From: Gammaproteobacteria bacterium
Lineage (GTDB): Bacteria > Pseudomonadota > Gammaproteobacteria > Pseudomonadales > Azotimanducaceae
NCBI GenBank assembly: GCA_021773555.1
Contig: JAJFKA010000052.1
Location: forward strand, 1-64,000
DNA: 64,000 nucleotides
Reading direction: 5' to 3'
Part shown: piece by piece, positions 44,406 to 52,257 of the stretch
Position numbering within the stretch: the first letter of the stretch is position 1
Layout of the letters: each line of letters starts with the position of its first letter
Position numbers and translations under genes: made by a program
Notes under the pieces: generated by a model
Told to the model about the DNA's origin: nothing
What the model saw: only the letters and a program-made list of their open reading frames with translations
The model's database searches: none

Positions 44406-44603
44406 TCACGAGGTCGCCAGGCGAATCGCCCAGACACAAAGAACAGCCGTGATCATAAAGCCAATCCACGAAACAGAAACCGGTATGGCCAATGGTCCAA
44501 CTACAAAATTCCAACTGTTGATTGCACGAACAAAATGAGCGAGCGCCACCAGCCCAAAAACTACACCAGAGACAAAAAGATATGCTTTGGTAGTATCTTG
44601 CAT
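44406..44603 (-). CDS. Small two-helix membrane protein
   Basis: A 65-aa protein with two membrane helices (LFVSGVVFGLVALAHFVRA and PVSVSWIGFMITAVLCVWA). The F..LVALAHFVRA segment occurs in unnamed small membrane proteins. Its own cassette; attC on its right at 44628. Confidence 0.65.
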   Translation of the reverse strand: MQDTTKAYLFVSGVVFGLVALAHFVRAINSWNFVVGPLAIPVSVSWIGFMITAVLCVWAIRLATS

Positions 44604-44627
44604 GGTTCAATCCTCCGTTTCGACATG

Positions 44628-44757
44628 CAGAGTGTAAATCCCGGGTCCTTCTGAAAAGTCACATGCAAGTCAGTTGGCAGGTTGCCGCGTGCGAATGCTG
44701 AGCGACCGAGGTCGTGCAAGACCGACGAACAACTGCAATTGCATATTATAGATCTCG
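44628..44757 (-). repeat. attC-like site
   Basis: Right arm ACTGCAATTGCATATTATAG beside the GNAT stop; left arm GTGTAAATCCCGGGTCC near the start of the small membrane protein gene. Confidence 0.55.
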
Positions 44758-44761
44758 TCCA

Positions 44762-45184
44762 TTATCCATTGGCTAACCGTTTATACATTTTGTATTGTGA
44801 ATGTCCTTTTGGGAAATCTACAAGTTCACCTGACAGTCGATAACCATGCCTCTCGTAGAACGGTCTGGCCTGGAAACTAAACGTATGAAGCATCGCGAAT
44901 TCACGGTTGCGCGCTATTCCCTCTTTTTCAGCGGCCATTAGCAAAGACGAGCCGTATCCCTGACCACGCAATTCATCAGAAACCCAAATTATATTGATGT
45001 GCAGCCACTCCCAAATACAGGATGCGATCAATCCAGCGACAACGACTCCGCCCTCATCACGCACTGCAAGTCCAAAATCCTCAGGTCTTCTTGGTCCTGC
45101 GAAGGGTTCGTTGAATTCATCGAGTTTTTGCCGAAGGAAATCACCTTCTTCTGCTATTAAGTTTGTCTCAATTTCGAGCTTCAT
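44762..45184 (-). CDS. GNAT-family N-acetyltransferase
   Basis: A 140-aa protein from Met 45184; the frame opens at 45262 within the attC. IIWVSDELRGQGYGSSLLMAAE is the acetyl-CoA loop, and RPFYERHGYRLSGEL the C-terminal helix-strand. Substrate unknown. Confidence 0.85.
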   Translation of the reverse strand: MKLEIETNLIAEEGDFLRQKLDEFNEPFAGPRRPEDFGLAVRDEGGVVVAGLIASCIWEWLHINIIWVSDELRGQGYGSSLLMAAEKEGIARNREFAMLHTFSFQARPFYERHGYRLSGELVDFPKGHSQYKMYKRLANG

Positions 45185-45312
45185 GACGTACAACGCCCAG
45201 TAAAACGGCGTGGGCCCTGTAGCACCTGGGTTGTGTCGGTAAGCCAGGCGACCGGTTGCCACCTGGGAGTGAGTACCGCAGATATGAGAGACTTCAAGGA
45301 CATGTTAGGCAT
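45185..45312 (-). repeat. attC site
   Basis: Right arm GACTTCAAGGACATGTTAGG crosses the VOC stop; left arm GTACAACGCCCAGTAAAACG abuts the GNAT start (core GCGTTGTAC). Confidence 0.75.
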
Positions 45313-45694
45313 CCAACTCGGGCTTGTAGGTTGCAACCCACCAAACGTTACCATAGGCATCTCGAATACCTACCTGCCGCTCGGCGTAGGGCTTGTCTTC
45401 CAGGGGTGAAAAGATTTCTATGGCGTACTTCTGTGCTCTTTCAGTTGCAAGATTAACATCTTCCACGTAGACGTAGATTGATCCAGGGAATCCAGCATCA
45501 TGCGGAGGATCCCGCAATTCCAGGACAACGACTGAATCGCCGATCTGTACTTCAATGTGTTCGGCGTTTCCGCTTTGCTTGTGGCGAACAAGCACCCGTC
45601 CATCAAGTGCACCCACTACAAAATCAAGAACACTATGCGGCCCGAAGACATAGGGTCTTACAGAACTGAATCCGTTTCTTACATAGTCAGGCAT
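45305..45694 (-). CDS. VOC-family (PhnB-like) protein
   Basis: A 129-aa protein beginning VRNGFSSVRPYVFGPHSVLDFV. EHIEVQIGDSVVVLEL and QVGIRDAYGNVWWVAT match the PhnB-like subgroup, in which metal ligands are usually incomplete. Several such copies are found in integrons. Function unknown. Confidence 0.8.
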   Translation of the reverse strand: MPDYVRNGFSSVRPYVFGPHSVLDFVVGALDGRVLVRHKQSGNAEHIEVQIGDSVVVLELRDPPHDAGFPGSIYVYVEDVNLATERAQKYAIEIFSPLEDKPYAERQVGIRDAYGNVWWVATYKPELDA

Positions 45695-45730
45695 GTTGCC
45701 TCCGGTGATATTTGACCTCTAGATCAGCGT

Positions 45731-46231
45731 TTAGCCGTCTTCTCTTTCTCGCCTCTCTGATAGAACTATATGAATAAACTCAAGAAACAATGCCATGGAA
45801 ACGGCCCACCCAAAGAAAAGTTGAGTGATGTACGGCCACCCCTGGGCAAGCCATAAGTTCATGGGCAAGAGTGAAACAGCACCAATTGCTGCCACCATTA
45901 CCAGTCGCGCCGATTTTGGAGGAAGTCCGGTGTAGGACTCAGCCCGCATGATGCCACGTACCATCACATAGATAATCAGAAGGATGTAAGCTCCGGTTGC
46001 ACCCCTCCAAACCAGCGCTTCACTCAACTTGAACTCATTTAGTAATAGTGGCAGCAGCGAGCATGCCACAACAATGGAAGCCATTCGTAGCTGCGTAGCA
46101 ATCTGGTTTGCACGTTCCTCTTTCAATTGGGACCCGGAAACAGCCAGCACCATCGTAATTCCGGACAATGCAACGGTAGCGATGGACACTTCGGCAATGA
46201 GGTAAAGCAGGCTTTGGGTATCCGGACTCAT
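45731..46231 (-). CDS. Multi-pass membrane protein, AEI-GFSG family copy 2
   Basis: About 166 aa from Met 46231. The first helix LYLIAEVSIATVALSGITMVL matches the family of 42759, 47116 and 48214, followed by RMASIVVACSLLPLLLNEF and two more helix pairs. The frame opens earlier, at 46252, within the attC. Function unknown. Confidence 0.68.
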   Translation of the reverse strand: MSPDTQSLLYLIAEVSIATVALSGITMVLAVSGSQLKEERANQIATQLRMASIVVACSLLPLLLNEFKLSEALVWRGATGAYILLIIYVMVRGIMRAESYTGLPPKSARLVMVAAIGAVSLLPMNLWLAQGWPYITQLFFGWAVSMALFLEFIHIVLSERREREDG

Positions 46232-46290
46232 AGAGTGTACCTCGTCACACAACGAGTACGACCGACGATTGACCTCAACCGCATCTCAGG
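46232..46290 (-). repeat. attC-like site
   Basis: Right arm GACCTCAACCGCATCTCAGG beside the P-loop stop; left arm GTACCTCGTCACAC at the membrane-protein start. Confidence 0.5.
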
Positions 46291-46858
46291 CGCGTCTAGG
46301 AATTGACAACAAATTAACGACTTCATTAGCCACATCTTCTGCAGATCGCTGTGTGTTGTCTATTACTATATGGCGATAATCCAACGGAATAGATCCATTC
46401 GAGTTCATTTGGTATTTGTCCTCGTTTTCAAGCAACAACCGCTCAGATTCGTTGACGTTACGCTTCGAAGGCTTTTCCGAAAGCCGTCTTTCAGTTTTGT
46501 TTCTGAGAAGTCGCGCATCGAGGTCCGCCCTCAACTCAACGAAGCTTATACTTGCGTCGACGGCCTCAAAAATCTTGCAAACTTCAGACATGAACATCGC
46601 GTCCTCATCATGTGAGAAGCTCCAAGCGAAAGTGAAGATAACTCCTGGGAGGTCGCTTTTGGCTACCTCAGTCATTAAGTTGCGCCGAAAAGAATCGACA
46701 AGGCGCATAAATGAGTCACTGCCAAACGGGAAGAATCTGAGAACTGGTTCAATGGAAAGGTGATTGTGGAACACCGGTATACCGGTAAGCTTTGTAATTT
46801 CGTCACCGACTGACATTTTGCCAACCGCCGGTGGGCCGAAGATGACCAGAAAGTGCAT
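46286..46858 (-). CDS. P-loop NTPase (shikimate-kinase-like)
   Basis: A 190-aa protein starting FLVIFGPPAVGKMSVGDEI, the variant Walker A typical of one P-loop kinase family (GK followed by Met instead of Ser/Thr), then LFHNHxxIE-like VFHNHLSIEPV. Later, LRADLDARLLRNKTERR resembles a lid. Small-molecule kinase likely; substrate unknown. Confidence 0.78.
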   Translation of the reverse strand: MHFLVIFGPPAVGKMSVGDEITKLTGIPVFHNHLSIEPVLRFFPFGSDSFMRLVDSFRRNLMTEVAKSDLPGVIFTFAWSFSHDEDAMFMSEVCKIFEAVDASISFVELRADLDARLLRNKTERRLSEKPSKRNVNESERLLLENEDKYQMNSNGSIPLDYRHIVIDNTQRSAEDVANEVVNLLSIPRRA

Positions 46859-46861
46859 ATA

Positions 46862-47015
46862 CGGTGCCTAAAACCCGGCCAAGCGGTGTGGGCGTTCCAG
46901 CGACAAGGCCTGGGTAATCGCAAAAGGCGCGAGGAATTGCCACGTCCGCAAAAGGGTGCTGCCATCAGTCGAAGGGAGTAAACGGTAGCCGGTGCTATTC
47001 GACTGAGTATACGGT
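46862..47015 (-). repeat. attC-like site, long form
   Basis: Left arm GGTGCCTAAAACCCGGCCAAG; right arm GGTGCTATTCGACTGAGTATAC. The right half (46970-47015) is nearly the same as at 47765-47817. A second attC follows directly at 47030. Confidence 0.65.
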
Positions 47016-47029
47016 GCCACCATTAGAAC

Positions 47030-47105
47030 CCTCCTAACCTTAACAGCGAAAAAGCAAGAATCCTCGACAACGCACACGCGACTTCTGCACGTCAGGTGTG
47101 CCTCC
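47030..47105 (-). repeat. attC-like site, tandem
   Basis: Left arm CTCCTAACCTTAACAGCG; right arm CGACTTCTGCACGTCAGG beside the membrane-protein stop at 47116. Only about 14 bp separate it from the previous site. Confidence 0.55.
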
Positions 47106-47115
47106 AAAAGGAATC

Positions 47116-47616
47116 TCAATCCCGCCGAAACAACAAAATCCTTACGTATACTATAGCCGCGTGAACTAAAAGCAGGAATAACGCAAAGAAGTATAGCCTG
47201 GAGGGAGTAGAGCTTAGGTCGAGCAAAACAAGCACGCACAAAATTGATGCAGCCGTGTGGAGAAGTGTTTGCACAAAGAATAGCCGCCAGGGGAATAGGT
47301 CGGGAAAGTCTTTCCTGAGCATCAACACTCGAATCGGTATAAATAGCAGTCCACCAACTGTGTACAAACTTCCAATCAGGCCCACTATCCTCCAACTGGT
47401 GCTTGAGTCAAAACCAATACCGGAAAATCCATAGGGTAAGATCGCTAAAAACGTAACTCCGAGGCTAGAGTAAACTAGATTAATTAAACGTACGTGTTCC
47501 GGTGGTGAAAATCCACCTGATGGTTTAATCAGGACGATTAACACACCCGAAAATCCAGCAAGCCCTATCGCTAACTCAGCCAGGACGTCAAAGCCTGAAA
47601 GGTCCAGATCGATCAC
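47116..47616 (-). CDS. Multi-pass membrane protein, AEI-GFSG family copy 3
   Basis: About 166 aa from GTG 47616. The frame opens at 47667, inside the attC. First helix GFDVLAELAIGLAGFSGVLIVL, then LVYSSLGVTFLAILPYGFSG and further helices. Closest in pattern to copy 4 at 48214. Function unknown. Confidence 0.68.
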   Translation of the reverse strand: MIDLDLSGFDVLAELAIGLAGFSGVLIVLIKPSGGFSPPEHVRLINLVYSSLGVTFLAILPYGFSGIGFDSSTSWRIVGLIGSLYTVGGLLFIPIRVLMLRKDFPDLFPWRLFFVQTLLHTAASILCVLVLLDLSSTPSRLYFFALFLLLVHAAIVYVRILLFRRD

Positions 47617-47661
47617 CTCGCTATACCTAATACGTACTCTGTGTTCCGTGATTCCGTGCAG

Positions 47662-47818
47662 ACACATAAAACCTGGTTAAGGAAAGCAGCAGCGGAAGGA
47701 GCGTTTGCGTAAATTTGCCTGGCACACTCGAAGAACCCCGAAAGGTGCACGTCGACCAGGTTATCATCAGCCGAAGGGAGCGACCGGTAGAAGGTGCTAT
47801 TCAACTGCATGTCAGGTG
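47662..47818 (-). repeat. attC site, long form
   Basis: Left arm ACACATAAAACCTGGTTAAGG; right arm GGTGCTATTCAACTGCATGTC beside the cupin stop. About 155 bp, similar in size to Vibrio VCR repeats. Confidence 0.7.
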
Positions 47819-48183
47819 AGCGGTCGATGATCGCCATTGGGTCCTGGCGTGATGTGGACTAACTGCGTCTCCTCAAGGATAGAAACCTTGTGCCATTCGC
47901 CTCTGGGGACAATGCACGATTGCCCAGGACCCAGGATAAGTTCTCCCCCAGGACTGGAGTCCCAGGTGACTCGAATCCGGCCGGAGACAACGTAGAGTAT
48001 TTCATCGCCATCCGGGTGCATCTCACCGTTGTGTGGAGCATCCTCGGTCAGCGTCACGATGCCCACGGTCATACCGTCAATTCTCTCCGGTGGTCCAGGC
48101 CTTCGCGTGCGGGGCTGAATCGTCAAATCACGAAAGATATCGAAGGAGCATTCTGTCGCGTCTATGGGAACTATGTCTGCCAT
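47812..48183 (-). CDS. Cupin-domain protein
   Basis: A 123-aa cupin with motif 1 GEMHPDGDEILYVVSGR and motif 2 CIVPRGEWHKVSI. Metal ligands are His, Glu and His in place. The third cupin of the window; role unknown. Confidence 0.83.
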   Translation of the reverse strand: MADIVPIDATECSFDIFRDLTIQPRTRRPGPPERIDGMTVGIVTLTEDAPHNGEMHPDGDEILYVVSGRIRVTWDSSPGGELILGPGQSCIVPRGEWHKVSILEETQLVHITPGPNGDHRPLT

Positions 48184-48213
48184 CTTTGAGTCCTCGAATA
48201 TGTGAAGCTGGTC

Positions 48214-48708
48214 CTAACCATCAACTCTGGTCCTGACAACAAGGAGCGTTGTCAGAAACATGTATCCAGCATGTGATAGAAGCCACAACTGTCCAAACAA
48301 GAGTGTGCCAGCGGATTGCTTATGCAGAAGCCCAAAGCTCACCAGAACAAGCCAGGCACCGATAGCGGCAGCGAAAAGCAGAACGACGCTGGTAGATTTC
48401 GGAAACGACCAGCCGCTACGGTGCGATCGCCTCAAGCTAAAATTAGCCACGACAAAGATCAGAAACACACCAATCACACCAATCGGGAGTCCCCAGACTA
48501 TCTCTTGATTCGAGGTAAATTCGGTAACTACGTATGGCATAAAAACCGTTGCAACAATAACAAAACACATACATACCAACCAATAAACCCTGTTTAGAGC
48601 TTCACCTAGTGAGATCTCACGAAATCCGAAAACCGCCACGAGCCCTGAGAACCCAGCGAGACTCACAGCTATTTCTGCTATCGCGGTAAACGCTCCTTCA
48701 GTATCCAT
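48214..48708 (-). CDS. Multi-pass membrane protein, AEI-GFSG family copy 4
   Basis: A 164-aa protein. First helix AFTAIAEIAVSLAGFSGLVAVFGFRE is the clearest form of the shared motif. YWLVCMCFVIVATVFMPYVV and three further helices follow. No family name recognised. The start at 48708 sits directly beside an attC core. Confidence 0.72.
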   Translation of the reverse strand: MDTEGAFTAIAEIAVSLAGFSGLVAVFGFREISLGEALNRVYWLVCMCFVIVATVFMPYVVTEFTSNQEIVWGLPIGVIGVFLIFVVANFSLRRSHRSGWSFPKSTSVVLLFAAAIGAWLVLVSFGLLHKQSAGTLLFGQLWLLSHAGYMFLTTLLVVRTRVDG

Positions 48709-48710
48709 AT

Positions 48711-48773
48711 GACATCTAATACCCGGTTAAGTGGCGCAGATCAGTGTTGTAGTTCAAGCCTGTGCTATCACCT
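48711..48773 (-). repeat. attC site
   Basis: Left arm CATCTAATACCCGGTTAAGTG (core GTATTAGATG on the minus strand); right arm GTAGTTCAAGCCTGTGCTATC at the lipoprotein stop. About 62 bp. Confidence 0.78.
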
Positions 48774-49160
48774 TGTCTTGAAAACCAGCTTATAGGGAAC
48801 CGCAGAGTTACCGGCGATATCTTTGAATCCCTGATGTTTTTGGCTGTTTACCCAAACCTCATATTCTGTATTCGGAGCCATGGTTACTGGTAGTACATTC
48901 ACTTTAAAATCTTTCGTGTAGTAGGCCTGACCAGTGATGTCTGGAAACCTGCTTTGTTCTGTATACGCCCATGACCAGCTTTGATCCATCATCCTTTCAT
49001 CAAAGGTGACGGTCATTTCTCTGGTGTTTGGATCAACATTTTTGTCACCATTTTGGGGCTCAGTCTTCAATACCCGGGGAGCAGTCTGGTCAGACTCTCC
49101 ACACGAAGATACACCGATTACAAGAATTAGAAGTATTGCCAGTTTGTTGGTGATGCGCAT
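48768..49160 (-). CDS. Lipoprotein with an Ig-like (Big_5) domain
   Basis: A 130-aa protein with signal peptide and lipobox VSSC (Cys near residue 20). The mature part starts APRVLKTEPQNGDKNVDPNT and ends FKDIAGNSAVPYKLVFKT, the pattern of an SbsA-type Ig-like domain. Probably anchored at the cell envelope; partner unknown. Confidence 0.78.
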   Translation of the reverse strand: MRITNKLAILLILVIGVSSCGESDQTAPRVLKTEPQNGDKNVDPNTREMTVTFDERMMDQSWSWAYTEQSRFPDITGQAYYTKDFKVNVLPVTMAPNTEYEVWVNSQKHQGFKDIAGNSAVPYKLVFKTR

Positions 49161-49162
49161 AG

Positions 49163-49240
49163 AGCGTCTCCTTGACCGGGGTTAACAACACCCAACTAGT
49201 TCGAATAAGTGAGGCGACTGGCTTCAACTGCATGTCATCG
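49163..49240 (-). repeat. attC-like site
   Basis: Right arm GGCTTCAACTGCATGTCATCG; left arm TTGACCGGGGTTAACAACACC near the lipoprotein start. Confidence 0.55.
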
Positions 49241-49278
49241 TCACCTTGCAGTCATATTAATTACTGACGACCAATTCA

Positions 49279-49977
49279 TCAAAAGGACGCCAGCTGCTGG
49301 TGCATTACCGGCAAAAACTCCCGCAACCTTACCAAAAAGACTTTGTAATAGTCGTAGTTGGCAGCGCGCAATACTTGAAGCCGCCAAACCCTTTTCACGA
49401 ATTGTGGATTCTTGCATAGTTCGCCTGGGTCCGCAGTTGCCTGGAATCGATAGTATTCGGCATTTTGGTCAGTCTTCACAATCGTAACCTCTTCCAGCAT
49501 GGCCGGGTGTAGCTGCCAGTTGAAGTATCCATCGTGGTTTGCTGAAGTGCCTTTTATCATTGTGGCCATCCTTCCCAGGTAGACGGGCAAGGCTCCCAGA
49601 AATGCTTCTGAATAGAAAGGCGTATATTCGACCCTTTCAAGACTACTAACCTGATGGGATTCCAAACTCGGAAGAAAGTCCCCATCCGCAATTAGCATGA
49701 ACTTTTGAAACTGTTGCTGCGTTAGATTGTCGTCGCATTCGATAAGGCCGCTCAATAGCGAGTCGATCGGCACAAACTCACTTTCGAGTCTTGATACGAC
49801 ACGTTCCAATACTTTGACGTTGTGTTCAGCCTCCGCAATTGCGCGAGCGACGTTTTGAGCAGCTAACTCTCTCATTGCTTGTTGTTCACCCCACTCGCTG
49901 ATCTGAAAACCCGCAATGATACCGATGACGATGAGTACAAACTCGAGCGCCAGCGCGAACAGGTTCATTTCTCTCAT
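49279..49977 (-). CDS. Membrane-anchored hypothetical protein (DUF6090-like start)
   Basis: A 232-aa protein with one N-terminal helix (MNLFALALEFVLIVIGIIAG, then FQISEW), a coiled-coil stretch (AQNVARAIAEAEHNVKVLER) and a helical domain. The helix resembles the DUF6090 start. It overlaps the broken MNWEAIG gene upstream by 4 nt (ATGA), forming one two-gene cassette, so the products may have acted together. Confidence 0.65.
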   Translation of the reverse strand: MREMNLFALALEFVLIVIGIIAGFQISEWGEQQAMRELAAQNVARAIAEAEHNVKVLERVVSRLESEFVPIDSLLSGLIECDDNLTQQQFQKFMLIADGDFLPSLESHQVSSLERVEYTPFYSEAFLGALPVYLGRMATMIKGTSANHDGYFNWQLHPAMLEEVTIVKTDQNAEYYRFQATADPGELCKNPQFVKRVWRLQVLRAANYDYYKVFLVRLREFLPVMHQQLASF

Positions 49978-50437
49978 CCGCGGTCCTCAACTAGCTCGTC
50001 AATGAAACGACAAAAATCTTCAGGATATTTCTCTCGGGTTATCGCCCAGAGTTCGAGAAATAGCGGGTCAAGTGTTGACATTCGTAACAGATCTTTTAGG
50101 TAATGTTCATCAAGGCCTGACGTACCGTGCCACAAACTCATGAACTGGCCCCAGACGATGCTCAGAAACTGGTCGTTGTAGGTGACCATTCGTGCAACAT
50201 CAATTTCATCTTTGCCTGCGAGTGTTCTTGATTCAGAGCTTACTGTCATGGATTCGATAAACTCTCTGTCATAAAGTTGTCGCCGCCATTGGTTCATTTC
50301 GGAGATGAATGCTTGTACGGCAACATCTTTCGACTGCCGGTTCTGTTGTCGTCTTGTAGAGCCAGGTAAAATAGTGTGACCAGAACCGCGAAGCTTCCGA
50401 AGATTTCACCAATCGCGCCTATCGCTTCCCAGTTCAT
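49974..50437 (-). pseudogene. MNWEAIG-family gene with a frameshift
   Basis: The N-terminal part (50437-50294) reads MNWEAIGAIGEIFGSFAVLV, TLFYLALQ, then shifts. The rest continues in another frame as RQQNRQSKDVAVQAFISEMN and runs to 49974, ending FCRFIDELVEDRG. One missing base near 50348-50358 (in CTACAAGACGACAACAG on the minus strand) explains the break; the joined protein would be about 154 aa, like the intact family copies. If the shorter downstream frame is used alone (from 50297), the membrane helix is lost. Confidence 0.72.
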
Positions 50438-50440
50438 GTG

Positions 50441-50516
50441 ATGCCTGACCCCGGGGGACTGTGCGGCAGCGTCACCGAAGAAAAAGTAGCGTACGTCAAT
50501 CCCATGTTATATACCC
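50441..50516 (-). repeat. attC-like site
   Basis: Left arm GATGCCTGACCCCGGGGGAC at the MNWEAIG start; right arm TACGTCAATCCCATGTTATA. Confidence 0.6.
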
Positions 50517-50607
50517 TTTATCAGCCCGTATCCCGGGCTTCAAATTCATACAGTGCGCACCCCAGGCAAAGTGCACCAGGTTAAGCGTGCGTGAGATGCG
50601 GCCTCTT

Positions 50608-50913
50608 TTAGTCATATGGGAAGACCAGCGTCATTACAATGGGAAAGATCAACGTCGACAGTGCCACCGCAACCATAAAAGCCACTTTCGCCGGGTGTAT
50701 TTTCCGTGTCATCACAGCGCACACAATCGCAGTGACTGAGATGATAACTCCAAACATTACGAAAACCGGCCACAACGGTACATATAGGAATATTCTTTCC
50801 TCGGTGAAGGTCTCCCCTGTGAGAAAAACGCCAGCGTAGAAAATTACAACGTTAGGCAACCATACCAGGGAAGTGTTGTAAAATATTCTCAGTCCCTGAT
50901 CGTAGTCCAACAT
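50608..50913 (-). CDS. Small three-helix membrane protein
   Basis: A 101-aa protein from Met 50913 (the frame opens at 51021 in the attC). Helices at SLVWLPNVVIFYAGVFLTG, FVMFGVIISVTAIVCAVMT and VAFMVAVALSTLIFPIVMTL. No family recognised. Between its stop and the attC at 50441 lies a short hairpin (50523-50540, AGCCCG/CGGGCT). Confidence 0.6.
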   Translation of the reverse strand: MLDYDQGLRIFYNTSLVWLPNVVIFYAGVFLTGETFTEERIFLYVPLWPVFVMFGVIISVTAIVCAVMTRKIHPAKVAFMVAVALSTLIFPIVMTLVFPYD

Positions 50914-50926
50914 GTGAGTTATCCTG

Positions 50927-51055
50927 GCACACAAAATCCAGTTAAGCAGCGTAGTGTTCTGACAACGAATTTGCGAAAACAAATTTGATGACAGGTTGCT
51001 ACATCCGCGTGACAGAGCCAAGGCTTCAATAACAACTTCAATTGCATGCTAATCG
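50927..51055 (-). repeat. attC site
   Basis: Left arm CACAAAATCCAGTTAAGCAGC; right arm AACTTCAATTGCATGCTAATC across the MaoC-like stop. Confidence 0.72.
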
Positions 51056-51492
51056 CCTCCCAGGACGTGCTTTAAAACCAGGACAGCGGCTTTCTGTTCC
51101 AGCACAACAATCCCAATCTGGTTTACCATTTGCTCCTCTAATTCGACGATTCCGGCATCTGGCCTGGACCTGGATTCTCTCTTGCTTATGATAGTGCGAT
51201 GTTTTGTCAGCTCATCATCCACTCTGGCTGGGTTGGGTAGGCGATACTCAGCGCCAAACATCGCCTGGATAGACCACGGTTCGAATTCGTGCCCCAGCCT
51301 GTTACCTATGCATAGTGTAAGCACACCCGATGCGGCCAGGCCTCCGTACATCGAATTTTCTGCCGCTTCAATATCCATGTGAAATTCAAAGGGATCCCAT
51401 TTAGCGGCGAAGCTCATGATTTCGTCAGCCTCCAGTCGATACGGACCGCCGGAATCTTTGTTGCCAATTTCAATATCTTCGAAGTAGAGCAT
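51049..51492 (-). CDS. MaoC-like hot-dog dehydratase
   Basis: A 147-aa hot-dog protein. The catalytic-type segment WDPFEFHMDIEAAENSMYGG has the Asp/His of the hydratase 2 motif (D-x(4)-H), followed by the hot-dog helix LAASGVLTLCIG. It resembles R-specific enoyl-CoA hydratases (PhaJ/MaoC). Its physiological substrate is unknown; acyl-CoA likely. Confidence 0.83.
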   Translation of the reverse strand: MLYFEDIEIGNKDSGGPYRLEADEIMSFAAKWDPFEFHMDIEAAENSMYGGLAASGVLTLCIGNRLGHEFEPWSIQAMFGAEYRLPNPARVDDELTKHRTIISKRESRSRPDAGIVELEEQMVNQIGIVVLEQKAAVLVLKHVLGGD

Positions 51493-51513
51493 CAGTCGTC
51501 TTCAATTCTCCAC

Positions 51514-51567
51514 GGCGTATGACACCAGGTAAACTGCCCTGGTCAGCTTCATCTTCCCGTTAGGTAG
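51514..51567 (-). repeat. attC site, short
   Basis: Left arm GTATGACACCAGGTAAACTG; right arm CAGCTTCATCTTCCCGTTAGG overlapping the GFA stop. Confidence 0.7.
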
Positions 51568-52024
51568 CGCCTTTAAAGTTTTTGGCCAATCGGCTTAGAC
51601 TAGACGCTGGCCAGGTTCCGTTTCGATCATACCCTTCTTTAAACTGGGGTACATCCTCAGGCAACTGAAGCCAGTCGTCTTTACGCTTAACCCAGGTGTG
51701 CGCACCAATTTTCAAACAGCGCAAATCATCCAGACAACCGGTTTGAAGCCACGCTATCGCTGGGAATGCTCTCGAAGTTCTATGGATTGTCGTAAAACAA
51801 CTCGAGCACTGATGCGCAACTTTTCCCGAAGCGATCTTTGTTTTTCGCAAAGTGCCTTGCGTAATAACGATATCGCCTTGCAGGACAATACATGTGAGGC
51901 CAAAGCTGGACCCCGTCTTCCTTTTACAGTCCAGACAGTGACAGGTGTGGACAAACAACGGCTCGTCTTTTAACTCAAATCGCAGGTCACCACACTTACA
52001 GTATCCATGCACTGGCGGGACCAT
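51560..52024 (-). CDS. GFA (CENP-V) family zinc protein
   Basis: A 154-aa protein: HGYCKCGDLRFELK, CHCLDCKRKTGSSFGLTC and CSSCFTTI supply the zinc Cys. The C-terminal WVKRKDDWLQLPEDVPQF is also family-like. Fifth GFA protein of the window and the only one deep within the array. Confidence 0.87.
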   Translation of the reverse strand: MVPPVHGYCKCGDLRFELKDEPLFVHTCHCLDCKRKTGSSFGLTCIVLQGDIVITQGTLRKTKIASGKVAHQCSSCFTTIHRTSRAFPAIAWLQTGCLDDLRCLKIGAHTWVKRKDDWLQLPEDVPQFKEGYDRNGTWPASSLSRLAKNFKGAT

Positions 52025-52031
52025 GTTAACT

Positions 52032-52145
52032 ACCTAAACACCAAGATAGGCGGCGCGGCGTTCCGGTAGCACCGAATTTTCGAAGTGCCACGTCCGAGCA
52101 TTGGAGCCGAGAACGTAAATGCGGCTCAATCTCTGTGTTTTGTGG
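52032..52145 (-). repeat. attC-like site
   Basis: Left arm CCTAAACACCAAGATAGGCGG; right arm GCGGCTCAATCTCTGTGTTTTG. It precedes the plus-strand gene at 52258, whose cassette is inverted. Confidence 0.65.
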
Positions 52146-52257
52146 TGAGTAGCGCATTGCCAAATCATAGCGCGAAGTGAGACTGGCAGCTATCGCTCAA
52201 CTTCAGACAGAATTGATTCTGCTGTAACATCACCAGAATTGTTGAAGGAGGTGGCTC

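Noticed and set aside
50523-50540. Hairpin AGCCCG-TATCC-CGGGCT as a terminator
   Set aside because: No T-run on either side; too short to call.
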